This document shows positions 52,458 through 60,930 of a stretch of 64,000 nt of DNA, piece after piece; the stretch's first letter is position 1, and every line of letters starts with the position of its first letter. The stretch is from Arthrobacter globiformis (GTDB taxonomy: Bacteria; Actinomycetota; Actinomycetes; Actinomycetales; Micrococcaceae), in the NCBI RefSeq assembly GCF_030818015.1, contig NZ_JAUSZX010000001.1:248001-312000 (forward strand), given 5' to 3'. The position numbers were made by a program, and so were the translations under genes. A model generated the notes under the pieces. The model searched no databases, was not told the origin of the DNA, and was given only the letters and a program-made list of their open reading frames with translations.

Positions 52458-53500
52458 TGGGGAACAGAACAGCGGCACCCATCCGGACCGCCGTCGTCGG
52501 CTTTGGAATCTCCGGCAAGGTCTTCCATACGCCGCTGGTCGCGGCGGATCCGAACTACTCACTGGACGTGATCGTGACGGCGGACCCGGCGCGGGCCGCC
52601 GAGGCGGCCAGGCTCTACCCGCAGGCGCGCATCATTCCCACGCCGGAGGCGATGTTCGCCCAGGCCGGGAACCTAGATCTGGTCATCCTGGGCACCCCGC
52701 CGCACACGCACTTCGACCTGGCGGCGGGGGCCATTGCGCACGGCCTCCACGTGGTGGTGGATAAGCCCTTCGTGCCCACCTCCGCCCAGGGGGAGGACCT
52801 GATCGCCCTGGCGTCCGACGGCGGCGTGCGGCTCACGGTGTTCCAGAACCGCCGGTGGGACGCCGATTTCCTGACGCTGCAGAGGCTGCTCCAGGAGTCC
52901 GCACTGGGCGAGGTGCGCACCTTCGAATCACGGTTCGAATGGTGGCGGCCGGAGGGCTTCGGGAACTGGCGCGACAGCGTCTCCCTCGCCCAGGGTGGCG
53001 GCATCCTCCACGACCTCGGCGCGCACCTGATCGACCAGGCCATCCAGCTGTTCGGGCCGGTCGAAAAGAGCTACGGCGAGACGGCCAACCGGGGATCGGA
53101 TCCGGAGGCCGCAGACACAGAGGCGTTCGTCTCGCTGCTTCACGGGTCCGGAGTCCGCAGCAGGCTGTGGATGAACGGCATGGCAGCCCAGGTGGGTCCG
53201 CGCTTCCACGTCCTCGGCTCCGAAGCCGGCTACACGAAATGGGGCCTGGACGGCCAGGAGCCCGCGCTCGCGGCCGGCATGGCACCGTCGGATCCCGCCT
53301 ACGGCATCGATCCCCAGGAGTCTTGGGGGCTTCTGGGGGTGGATGGAGCCGCCGGCCCCGTTCCTGCAGAACGCGGCGCCTACCCCGAGTTCTACGTGCA
53401 GCTCGCCGCCGCCCTGCGCGGGGAGGGCCCGCTGCCCGTCGACCCGGCCGACTCGCTCGAAGTCCTCAAAGTCATCGAAGGCATCCACGCGCTGGCCTGA
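52457..53500 (+). CDS. Gfo/Idh/MocA-family NAD(P)-dependent oxidoreductase
   Basis: The 347-residue protein has a Rossmann N-terminus (VVGFGISGKVFHTPLV), a DKPF motif at the position of the family EKP signature, and FQNRRWDADF and GGGILHDLGAHLIDQA in the catalytic domain, closest in type to scyllo-inositol or related polyol dehydrogenases (IolW/YdgJ group). It would oxidise or reduce a cyclic polyol or sugar derivative. It shares one base with the ATPase gene, which ties its substrate to the transporter. Confidence 0.88.
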   Translation: MGNRTAAPIRTAVVGFGISGKVFHTPLVAADPNYSLDVIVTADPARAAEAARLYPQARIIPTPEAMFAQAGNLDLVILGTPPHTHFDLAAGAIAHGLHVVVDKPFVPTSAQGEDLIALASDGGVRLTVFQNRRWDADFLTLQRLLQESALGEVRTFESRFEWWRPEGFGNWRDSVSLAQGGGILHDLGAHLIDQAIQLFGPVEKSYGETANRGSDPEAADTEAFVSLLHGSGVRSRLWMNGMAAQVGPRFHVLGSEAGYTKWGLDGQEPALAAGMAPSDPAYGIDPQESWGLLGVDGAAGPVPAERGAYPEFYVQLAAALRGEGPLPVDPADSLEVLKVIEGIHALA

Positions 53501-53640
53501 CTCGCAGTCCTAACTGCAAGACCCAGAGCCTGCCAGCACTCTTGCGGCACCTCGCCCCTATCTTCCCGGACGCAGCTTCTGTCCAAATCCGAAGCCGCGT
53601 CCCCATCAACCGTGTCCAAAACCTCAGAAAGGGAGAACTC

Positions 53641-54759
53641 ATGTCCTCCACCGCCACCAAGCACGTCGCCATCATCGGCGGCGGCATCCTGGGCGTCTCC
53701 ACCGCTGTCCACCTGCTCCGCGAAGGCGCTTCCGTGACGCTGCTGACCGAACGGGGCCTGGCCAGCGAAGCCACCGGCCGTTCGCTCTCCTGGCTCAACT
53801 CCGCCGGCGAACGCTCCACGCCCTACCACCAGCTCCGCCTCGCCGGCGTGGACCGGTACCGCACGCTCTTCGCAGCCGACCCCGGCCGGGAGTGGCTGCA
53901 GTTCGGCGGCGGGCTGATGTGGAACGCTGAAGGGCAGCGGGAGGCCACCGAGGCCCGCCACGCCTACGAGAAGTCCATCGGCTATGATTCGAAGCTGCTG
54001 GCTCCGGAAGAGATCGCCGCGGCCACCCCCGGCATCGATGCGGGCGCGGTTCCGGAAAACGCCATCTTCAACCCCGGTGAGGGCTGGGTCAGCCTGCCGG
54101 ACCTGGTGGACTACCTCATGGAAGAATTCCACGCCCGCGGCGGCCGGCTGGTGCTCAACGCCGGAAAAACCTCCGTGGTGGTCGACGGCGGCCGGGCGGT
54201 GGGCGTCGAGACCGCGGCGGGGGAGACGTACGACGCCGACGCGGTACTGGTGGCGTGCGGGGCGGCGACACCCGCCGTCGTCGCTCCTTTGGGCGTGGAA
54301 ATCCCCAACGGTTCCCCGGTGTCCATGCTGGTGCTGACCAAGCCGGTGGAGCACGACGTCAAGGCCGTGATGAACACGCCGCGGGCCGCCATGCGCCCCA
54401 ACCCGGGCAGCACCTTTGCCCTGGACCACGACTGGTATGAGGAGCACATCAGGGAGCATGCAGACGGTTCGTTCAGCATTCCGGACGAGGTGGTGCAGGA
54501 ACTCGCCGACGAGGCTTCCAAGCTCGTTGCCGGCAACCCTGAGCTCAAGCCTGCCAGCTGGAAGATCGGCTACAAGCCGATTCCGGGTGACGGGGAGCCG
54601 GTGCTGGGTGAGCTCGGCCAGGTGCCCGGCTGCTTCGTGGCGTTTACCCACTCCGGTGCCACGCTCGGGCTCGTTGTCGGCGAACTCCTCGCCGGCGAGA
54701 TCCTGACCGGAGACAAGCACCCCATGCTGGCCACGTTCCGTCCGGCCCGGTTCTCCTAG
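53641..54759 (+). CDS. FAD-dependent oxidoreductase of the DAO family
   Basis: The 372-residue flavoprotein starts at the ATG after a GGGAG site (the open frame upstream lies inside the previous gene). It has the FAD dinucleotide fold (HVAIIGGGILGVSTAVHLLREGASVTLL) and DAO-type C-terminal SGATLGLVVGELLAGEIL. The family includes D-amino-acid, glycine and sarcosine oxidases or dehydrogenases acting on C-N bonds. In this operon it may release an amine from the imported compound. Confidence 0.88.
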   Translation: MSSTATKHVAIIGGGILGVSTAVHLLREGASVTLLTERGLASEATGRSLSWLNSAGERSTPYHQLRLAGVDRYRTLFAADPGREWLQFGGGLMWNAEGQREATEARHAYEKSIGYDSKLLAPEEIAAATPGIDAGAVPENAIFNPGEGWVSLPDLVDYLMEEFHARGGRLVLNAGKTSVVVDGGRAVGVETAAGETYDADAVLVACGAATPAVVAPLGVEIPNGSPVSMLVLTKPVEHDVKAVMNTPRAAMRPNPGSTFALDHDWYEEHIREHADGSFSIPDEVVQELADEASKLVAGNPELKPASWKIGYKPIPGDGEPVLGELGQVPGCFVAFTHSGATLGLVVGELLAGEILTGDKHPMLATFRPARFS

Positions 54760-54786
54760 GCACTCATCCAAGCCTCGGGCAAAACG

Positions 54787-54824
54787 GAAGCCCCGCACCG
54801 CTGTAAGCAGCCGTGCGGGGCTTC
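54787..54824 (+). terminator. Terminator of the ABC-Gfo-DAO unit
   Basis: GAAGCCCCGCACCGCTG and CAGCCGTGCGGGGCTTC form a 17-bp stem with one mismatch and a TAAG loop. Confidence 0.88.
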
Positions 54825-55068
54825 GTTGGCGAATCCTCCGGTTGTCTGGGGTGCCGGAGTGCTCCCCTAAAGCTACCGGCCGGTAACCAGAAGTCAAGAG
54901 GCGGTCACAATGACGAGGCGGCTATCGGATGGGCCCGGGATGTGACGTACGATGCGAGTCAATGCGGTTGCCACTCCTAGGGGTTGACGGCAACGCTGAA
55001 TAATTCAGTCACGCCGCCCGTGGCCCCGGCTTTATCCACGGGGTGAAGGAGCTGCTGGGCGCATCTGA
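54825..55068. other. Gene-free stretch before the EAL remnant
   Basis: Counting the terminator, there are about 300 bases between the flavoenzyme stop and the readable EAL remnant. I see no gene, promoter or repeat that I would defend in this stretch. Confidence 0.4.
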
Positions 55069-55551
55069 TGCTGGGGGGCGGATGGAAACGGGCGTGATCT
55101 CGAGGAGCGTGGCCTGGCGGAGTCGGCGCTGATGGTCGAGATCACCGAGGATTTCATGATGCTGGACCGTGTCCGTGCCAGGGACATCCTGTCCCGGTTG
55201 CAGGCCCGAGGCATCCGGGTGGCGATCGATGATTTCGGCACGGGCTACAGTTCGCTGGCCTACCTTCGGGAGCTGCCAATCAACGAGCTGAAGCTTGACC
55301 GCTCCTTCATCGTTTCGATGACCGAGGACCCGAGGGCTGCAGCCCTGGTGGCCTCCACCATCAACCTCACGCACAGCCTCGGCCTGACGGTTGTCGCCGA
55401 AGGGGTAGAAGACGGAGGTGCGCTGGACCAGCTGGCCCGTTACGGCTGCGACCAGGCGCAGGGATTCCACATCCTTCGCCCAGTACCGGCTGCCGAGCTG
55501 GACGACTGGTTCACCGCGTCCCGCCTGGACAGCGGGCTACCCTCGGCGTGA
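55069..55551 (+). pseudogene. EAL-domain (cyclic-di-GMP phosphodiesterase) remnant
   Basis: The frame encodes the second half of an EAL domain (VEITEDF with a catalytic Glu, AIDDFGTGYSSLAYLRELP, LKLDRSFI, and VVAEGVEDGG). The first half, with the EAL motif itself, is absent, and an in-frame TGA at 55066 closes the upstream side. The longest piece with a start codon begins at 55132 (139 residues). The sensory or GGDEF regions that normally accompany such domains are also absent, so it should be inactive. Confidence 0.78.
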
Positions 55552-55750
55552 CGCGCTTATCCGCCGCTTTCGCTTGCGGTGCCTGACGGTGCGAGGGTTG
55601 GGGCTGGAGTCGCGGCGGTTGGAGCGGACGACGGCGGTAGGTTCAGTGCGAGCCGGTGATGGTGAGCAGGCTGGTGTTTGCCGGTGGTGGCCGTGGCCAA
55701 CGTGCCCCGGCCGCGCCGCCGCAACCGACGGGGCCGGCGAAGTAAGCGTG

Positions 55751-56338
55751 TCAGGCCAGGATTTTCTTATGGAAGAACACGAGGTAGTCGCCTGTGGCGT
55801 CCTCGAAACCGAAGTTCTTCCAGTAGGCCCGCAAAGCCGATTTGGCCTCCTCATACCCCGGTGAGTCCGACGTCGGGGACCCTTCGCCGTCCGCCGGTGC
55901 GGCGTGGACCACCACCAGGTTCACCGACCGGCCCACAGTTTCGACGATGGCGTTAAGCACCGTGTAGCCCGTTCTGTCGCCGCGGTACTCCGGAAGGATT
56001 TCGAGGGAGGAGACGATCATCAGGTCGCCGCCGTCCTGCAGGTACCCGCTGATCAGGTCCGGGCGTTCCATGGTCAGCATTTCGACAGCCTTGGCCATCT
56101 CCTGGTCTGCCTTGCCGGTGGTGAGGAAGAGATTGATCATGCCGGCTTTGGGAACAACCTGGACGACGGCGCTGCCGAGCTGCTTTTCCTCATCGCCACC
56201 GCCGGGGGTCGGTAGGGTGCAACTCACCGCAACTTCCCAGCGCATCGGGTAGTCGGCGGGATCATGTTCCAGCCCGGGCGTGCCCCGGTACCGGAGTTTG
56301 TACTCAAAGAACAGCGATTCCGGGTCGATTACGGTCAT
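55751..56338 (-). CDS. GNAT-like protein of unknown function
   Basis: The 195-residue protein has SSLEILPEYRGDRTGYTVLNAIVE, which looks like the acetyl-CoA-binding region of GNAT proteins, and a C-terminal ALRAYWKNFGFEDATGDYLVFF segment typical of the GNAT last strands. The first 90 residues are less recognisable. It is probably an N-acetyltransferase of unknown substrate. It is 72 bases downstream of the TetR gene on the same strand. Confidence 0.7.
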   Translation of the reverse strand: MTVIDPESLFFEYKLRYRGTPGLEHDPADYPMRWEVAVSCTLPTPGGGDEEKQLGSAVVQVVPKAGMINLFLTTGKADQEMAKAVEMLTMERPDLISGYLQDGGDLMIVSSLEILPEYRGDRTGYTVLNAIVETVGRSVNLVVVHAAPADGEGSPTSDSPGYEEAKSALRAYWKNFGFEDATGDYLVFFHKKILA

Positions 56339-56410
56339 GGCGCCGTCCTTGGGCTCGCAACGTTGCGTGTTAAGGAATTTTAGTCGCCTTGGACGGCGGG
56401 AGGAATGGGA

Positions 56411-57136
56411 TCAGGACCTCAGTCCACCCAGCCCGCCGATCAGCGCCTCCAGGCCAAGGCTGAAGGCGACGTCGGCCGGCCGTTCGTGCCCCTGTTCGGC
56501 CAGGCGCCGGACGGCGCCTGTGAAACTCGGTGTCGCTTCCGCCATGGTTCCGGGGTCGAAGATGTCAGCCGGCGCCGTCACGTCGTAGGCCGAGCCGAAG
56601 ATGAAGGACTCCAGTGCGACGATCGAGGAGACGATCCGCTCCTCGGGAAATCCGGCGTCGCGGAATCCGGAGCTAACCGTTTCATACATGGCCAGGGTCT
56701 GCGGGGCATCGGTCACGGGCAGCACGGCAATGACCGGTATTAGCGGGGTGTGCCGGGAGAACACGTCCCGGTAGCTCCACGCCCACTTCCGCACGGCGTC
56801 CTCCCACGGGCCGGCGCCGAAGGCCGAGACATCCACGAGGGATGCGAGATGGTCCTCCACCAGCAGGAGCACGTCCCGCTTGGATTTCACGTGGTTGTAG
56901 AGAGCCGACGGCGCCACGTTCAGTGAGCGGGCCAGTGCGGCCATGGTGAGGCCGTCGTAGCCCTTCTTCTCGATGAGACGCAGCGCGGCTTCCGTGATGC
57001 CGGCCTTGTCCAGCACGCCTCCCACGGGGCGTCCGGCACGGCGCCGGCTGCCCGGTCCAGCTGCCGCTGAACCGGCTGTTGCTACGGCTGGTGTTGCCGG
57101 CATGGCTGCCTTTCTCCGGGGAATGTCCTTTCGCAT
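56411..57136 (-). CDS. TetR-family regulator
   Basis: The 241-residue protein has a TetR helix-turn-helix (ITEAALRLIEKKGYDGLTMAALARSLNVAPSALYNHVKSK) after a Gly/Ala-rich leader of about 45 residues, and a TetR_C-like ligand domain. It is divergent from putrescine oxidase and almost certainly binds the palindrome at 57187-57207, responding to a polyamine or its product. Regulation of the oxidase and the permease is inferred from the divergence. Confidence 0.9.
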   Translation of the reverse strand: MRKDIPRRKAAMPATPAVATAGSAAAGPGSRRRAGRPVGGVLDKAGITEAALRLIEKKGYDGLTMAALARSLNVAPSALYNHVKSKRDVLLLVEDHLASLVDVSAFGAGPWEDAVRKWAWSYRDVFSRHTPLIPVIAVLPVTDAPQTLAMYETVSSGFRDAGFPEERIVSSIVALESFIFGSAYDVTAPADIFDPGTMAEATPSFTGAVRRLAEQGHERPADVAFSLGLEALIGGLGGLRS

Positions 57137-57186
57137 TATTCCATCAGCCTCTTCCGCTCCCTCGCCAAAGGCTCTATAGTTTCTTA

Positions 57187-57207
57187 TAAATGAATGGCAT
57201 TCATTTA
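57187..57207. promoter_or_regulatory. TetR operator-like palindrome
   Basis: TAAATGAATG (57187-57196) and CATTCATTTA (57198-57207) are perfect 10-bp arms around one G, in the TetR/putrescine oxidase intergenic region. TATA-rich sequence directly beside it (57173-57190) suggests that the site overlaps a promoter. Confidence 0.75.
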
Positions 57208-57247
57208 GTGGTTCGCATCACATACGCGGCCACAGAGAAAGGACATC

Positions 57248-58672
57248 ATGCTGAATCTTGACCGCGACGTAGTGATCGTAGGCGCCGGCCCCTCCGGCCT
57301 CACCGCCGCACGCGAACTGAAAAAGGCGGGCCTGACTGTGGCCGTGCTGGAAGCCCGTGACCGCGTGGGCGGCCGGACGTGGACCGACACCGTTGACGGT
57401 GCCATGCTCGAAATCGGCGGCCAGTGGGTATCCCCGGACCAGACCGCACTGCTGGCCCTGCTGGAGGAGTTCGGCCTGGAAACGTACTCCCGCTACCGCG
57501 AAGGGGAGTCCGTCTACATCGGAGCGGACGGCGCGCCTGTCCGCTACACCGGCGACATGTTCCCGGTCGGCGCCACCACGGCTGCTGAAATGAACAAGCT
57601 CATCGCGCTGCTGGACGAACTGGCGGCCGAGATCGGCCCCACCGAACCTTGGGCGCACCCTAAGTCGCGTGAGCTGGACACCATCTCCTTCCACCACTGG
57701 CTGCGACAGAACTCCCCTGACGAGGAAGCCTGCAACAACATCGGTCTGTTCATTGCCGGCGGCATGCTCACCAAGCCGGCGCACGCCTTCTCCGCCCTGC
57801 AGGCCGTCCTGATGGCAGCCTCCGCGGGCTCCTTCACCCACCTGACGGATGAGGACTTCATCCTGGACAAGCGGGTTATCGGCGGGATGCAGCAGGTCTC
57901 GCTGCTGCAGGCAGCGGAACTGGGTGCCGACGTCGTCCTTAACAGCCCGGTGCGCACCATCCACTGGGAGGCCGACGGCGAACGCGGCCACCGCGTCACC
58001 GCCGTCTCCGACCGGGCCACGGTGAACGCGCGCTTCGTGATCATGGCCGTGCCGCCCAACCTGTACTCCCGCGTCTCCTTCAACCCGCCGCTGCCGCGCC
58101 GCCAGCACCAGATGCACCAGCACCAGTCGCTGGGCCTGGTCATCAAGGTGCACGCCGTTTACAGCACGCCGTTCTGGCGCGAGGACGGGCTCTCCGGCAC
58201 CGGGTTCGGCGCGGGCTCGCTGGTCCAGGAGGTCTACGACAACACCAACCACGGCGACACCCGCGGAACGCTCGTGGGCTTCGTCTCCGATGAAAAGGCC
58301 GACGCCGTCTTCGAGCTCAGTGCCGACGAGCGCCGCCGCGCCATCCTGGAATCGATCGCCGGCTTCCTTGGGGAGAAGGCCCTGGAGCCTGAGGTGTACT
58401 ACGAATCCGACTGGGGTTCCGAGGAGTGGACGCGCGGCGCCTATGCCGCCAGCTATGACCTCGGCGGACTGCACCGCTACGGCAAGGACCAGCACGCAGC
58501 CGTTGGTCCCATCTACTGGTGCTCATCCGACCTCGCCGCCGAAGGCTACCAGCACGTGGACGGGGCGGTCCGCATGGGCCAGTCCACCGCAGCCCGCATC
58601 GCCGAGGCTGCCGCCGTATCTGCCGCAGCAACGGCGTCTGAACTGGCGAACGCAACGGCCGCCGTCGGCTAG
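57248..58672 (+). CDS. puo: Putrescine oxidase, FAD-dependent amine oxidase
   Basis: The 474-residue flavin amine oxidase has VVIVGAGPSGLTAARELKK and LEARDRVGGRTW for FAD, GGQWVSPDQTA, and a C-terminal LAAEGYQHVDGAVRMGQS block. It strongly resembles the putrescine oxidases of Kocuria (Micrococcus rubens) and Arthrobacter, which oxidise putrescine to 4-aminobutanal with H2O2 release. An AAAGGA site precedes the ATG. The following APC permease gene is co-oriented 71 bases on. Confidence 0.9.
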   Translation: MLNLDRDVVIVGAGPSGLTAARELKKAGLTVAVLEARDRVGGRTWTDTVDGAMLEIGGQWVSPDQTALLALLEEFGLETYSRYREGESVYIGADGAPVRYTGDMFPVGATTAAEMNKLIALLDELAAEIGPTEPWAHPKSRELDTISFHHWLRQNSPDEEACNNIGLFIAGGMLTKPAHAFSALQAVLMAASAGSFTHLTDEDFILDKRVIGGMQQVSLLQAAELGADVVLNSPVRTIHWEADGERGHRVTAVSDRATVNARFVIMAVPPNLYSRVSFNPPLPRRQHQMHQHQSLGLVIKVHAVYSTPFWREDGLSGTGFGAGSLVQEVYDNTNHGDTRGTLVGFVSDEKADAVFELSADERRRAILESIAGFLGEKALEPEVYYESDWGSEEWTRGAYAASYDLGGLHRYGKDQHAAVGPIYWCSSDLAAEGYQHVDGAVRMGQSTAARIAEAAAVSAAATASELANATAAVG

Positions 58673-58743
58673 TCCCGCAGCGGTCACATCCCAGCGGCCG
58701 CACCCCCATTCGACGATGAATGACACTCCGGAGAGGCAATCCC

Positions 58744-60258
58744 ATGAGTACAAAAGCCCCCGTCGCGCAGGGCACGCACAAAAGCCTGAGTGAAAAGGGC
58801 CTCAAGGCCGGGTCCGTCGGGCTGATCGGCGCCGTGGTGATCGGGGTGTCCTGCATCGCGCCGGCGTACACGCTCACCGCGGCCCTCGGACCCACCGTCT
58901 CCGAGGTGGGCGTGCACCTGCCGGCGGTCTTCCTCGTCGGATTCATCCCGATGCTGCTCGTGGCGCTCGGCTACCGGGAACTGAACAACGCAATGCCCGA
59001 CGCCGGAACCTCCTTCACGTGGGCAACGCGGGCCTTTGGCCCGTGGATCGGCTGGATGGGAGGCTGGGGGCTGATCGCCGCCACCATCATCGTGCTGTCC
59101 AACCTGGCGGCGGTCGCCGTCGACTTCTTCTACCTGATGCTCGCCCAGCTGCTCGGCAGTCCCGGGATCACTGAGCTGTCAAAGAATCTGCCGCTGAACA
59201 TCGCCACCACCCTGGTGTTCATCGCGGCGGCGTGCTGGATCTCCTACCGCGGCATGGAAACCACCAAGGGTGTCCAGTACGTCCTGGTGGGGTTCCAGCT
59301 GCTGGTGCTGGGGTGGTTCGCCGTCTCCGCGTTCGTCCACGTGGCCAACGGGACCGCGTTCGACGCCACGGCCATCTCGCCGGACTGGTTCAACCCCTTC
59401 GCCGTCGACTCCTTCTCGTCCTTCGCGGCGGGGGTGTCACTGTCGATCTTCATCTACTGGGGTTGGGACGTGACCCTGACCATGAATGAGGAGACGCGGA
59501 ACCCGGAGAAGACCCCGGGGCGGGCGGCGACCGTGACCGTCGTCGTCATCGTGGCCATCTACATGACGGCAGCGCTGGGCACGCTGTCCTTCGCCGGCGT
59601 CGGGGAGACAGGACTGGGCACCGGCAATCCGGACAACCAGTCCAGCATCTTCGCGGTCCTGTCCGGGCCGGTCATGGGGCCGTTCGCCATCCTGATGTCG
59701 CTGGCCATCCTCAGCAGTTCCGCGGCCTCGCTGCAGTCCACGTTCGTCTCCCCGGCACGGACGCTGCTGGCCATGGGCCACTACAAAGCCCTGCCCGGGA
59801 AGTTCGGCAAGGTCAGCCCCACGTTCAAGTCGCCGAGCTACGCCACGATTGCTGCGGCTATCGCTGCAGCAGCCTTCTACGTCATCACCCGGACCACTTC
59901 GGAGAATGCCCTTTGGGACACCATCACGGCGCTGGGCATGATGATCTGTTTCTACTACGGCATCACGGCCCTGGCCTGCGTCTGGTTCTTCCGGCCCGTG
60001 GCTTTCAGCAACGCCCGCGCCTTCTTCTTCAAGTTCCTCGCACCGCTGCTGGGCGGCGTCATCCTGCTTGTCATGTTCTTCAAGACCGCCTACGACTCCA
60101 TGGATCCCGAGTACGGTTCCGGCTCCTCCGTGGGCGGCGTGGGCATGGTGTTCATCCTCGGCATGGGCGTGATCGTGCTCGGTGTGGTGATCATGCTGGT
60201 GATGGCTAGGATCCGGCCGGAGTTCTTCCGCGGCCAGGTGCTGGCGCAGGGGCGGTAA
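58744..60258 (+). CDS. APC-family amino acid/polyamine permease
   Basis: The 504-residue protein starts at the ATG at 58744 with a GGAGAGG site; an upstream in-frame start at 58720 is less likely. It has twelve or so transmembrane segments and APC features (IGVSCIAPAYTLTAALGP, ELNNAMPDAGTSFTWATRAFGPWIGWMG). Placed after putrescine oxidase, it most likely imports putrescine or another amine. The substrate is inferred. Confidence 0.88.
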   Translation: MSTKAPVAQGTHKSLSEKGLKAGSVGLIGAVVIGVSCIAPAYTLTAALGPTVSEVGVHLPAVFLVGFIPMLLVALGYRELNNAMPDAGTSFTWATRAFGPWIGWMGGWGLIAATIIVLSNLAAVAVDFFYLMLAQLLGSPGITELSKNLPLNIATTLVFIAAACWISYRGMETTKGVQYVLVGFQLLVLGWFAVSAFVHVANGTAFDATAISPDWFNPFAVDSFSSFAAGVSLSIFIYWGWDVTLTMNEETRNPEKTPGRAATVTVVVIVAIYMTAALGTLSFAGVGETGLGTGNPDNQSSIFAVLSGPVMGPFAILMSLAILSSSAASLQSTFVSPARTLLAMGHYKALPGKFGKVSPTFKSPSYATIAAAIAAAAFYVITRTTSENALWDTITALGMMICFYYGITALACVWFFRPVAFSNARAFFFKFLAPLLGGVILLVMFFKTAYDSMDPEYGSGSSVGGVGMVFILGMGVIVLGVVIMLVMARIRPEFFRGQVLAQGR

Positions 60259-60355
60259 CAGTCCCGGGCGTCCGTACGGGTAGAAAGTAAGTACGCTTAC
60301 TAATACGCTGGTCCGAGGGGAAAGTTTCCCATACTGAACAGAACGAGGTGGCAGC

Positions 60356-60838
60356 ATGACGGGCACGGAAAGCATCAGCAAGGTCACGGACATCATCAAC
60401 GATTCCCATATCGGAATGTTCACCACCATCAACGAGGAAGGCGCCCTGGTCAGCCGGCCGCTGGCCGTCCAGGACGTCAAGGACGACGGCGACATGTGGT
60501 TCTTCACCGGCGAGGGAACTTCCCAGGTGGCCCACATCTCTGCCGATGCAAGGGTCAATGTGTCCTTCGGCAAGCGCACCGAGTGGGTGTCGGTGGCAGG
60601 GGCCGCTGAGGTGGTGCGCGACCGGGCCAAGATCCACGAGATGTGGAACCAGACGGTTGAGGCCTGGTTCCCGGACGGTCCGGACACTCCCGAGGTGGTC
60701 CTCCTGCACGTGGACTCCGACTCCGCCGAGTACTGGACCAGCCCGGGCGGTACAGGGGCCACCGTTCTGCAATGGGTCAAATCCAAGGTCACGCACAGCC
60801 GCATGAGCGTGGGCGAGAGCGGGACCGTCGAACTGTAG
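60356..60838 (+). CDS. Pyridoxamine-5'-phosphate-oxidase-fold protein (general stress protein 26 type)
   Basis: The 160-residue protein has the split-barrel PPOX fold with HIGMFTTINEEGALVSRPLAVQ, DMWFFTGEGT and VNVSFGKRTEWVSVAGAAEVV. Such proteins bind flavin or F420. Its role is general stress-related in homologues. It starts 97 bases after the permease and is convergent with an MFS gene across a long hairpin. Confidence 0.88.
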   Translation: MTGTESISKVTDIINDSHIGMFTTINEEGALVSRPLAVQDVKDDGDMWFFTGEGTSQVAHISADARVNVSFGKRTEWVSVAGAAEVVRDRAKIHEMWNQTVEAWFPDGPDTPEVVLLHVDSDSAEYWTSPGGTGATVLQWVKSKVTHSRMSVGESGTVEL

Positions 60839-60847
60839 CTGTAAACT

Positions 60848-60912
60848 GCAACGCGGGGTCACCTAGCGCCCATTCGGAGGTCCGGATTGGGCGGAAAGTG
60901 ACCTCGCGTTGC
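60848..60912. repeat. Long nested inverted repeat between convergent genes
   Basis: GCAACGCGGGGTCAC (60848-60862) and GTGACCTCGCGTTGC (60898-60912) pair with one mismatch, and inside lies a CGCCCA/TTGGGCG hairpin. The 65-base structure has no T run and looks more like a palindromic intergenic element than a simple terminator, though it may terminate both flanking genes. Confidence 0.75.
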
Positions 60913-60930
60913 TCTGTCTGGGCTGCCGTG

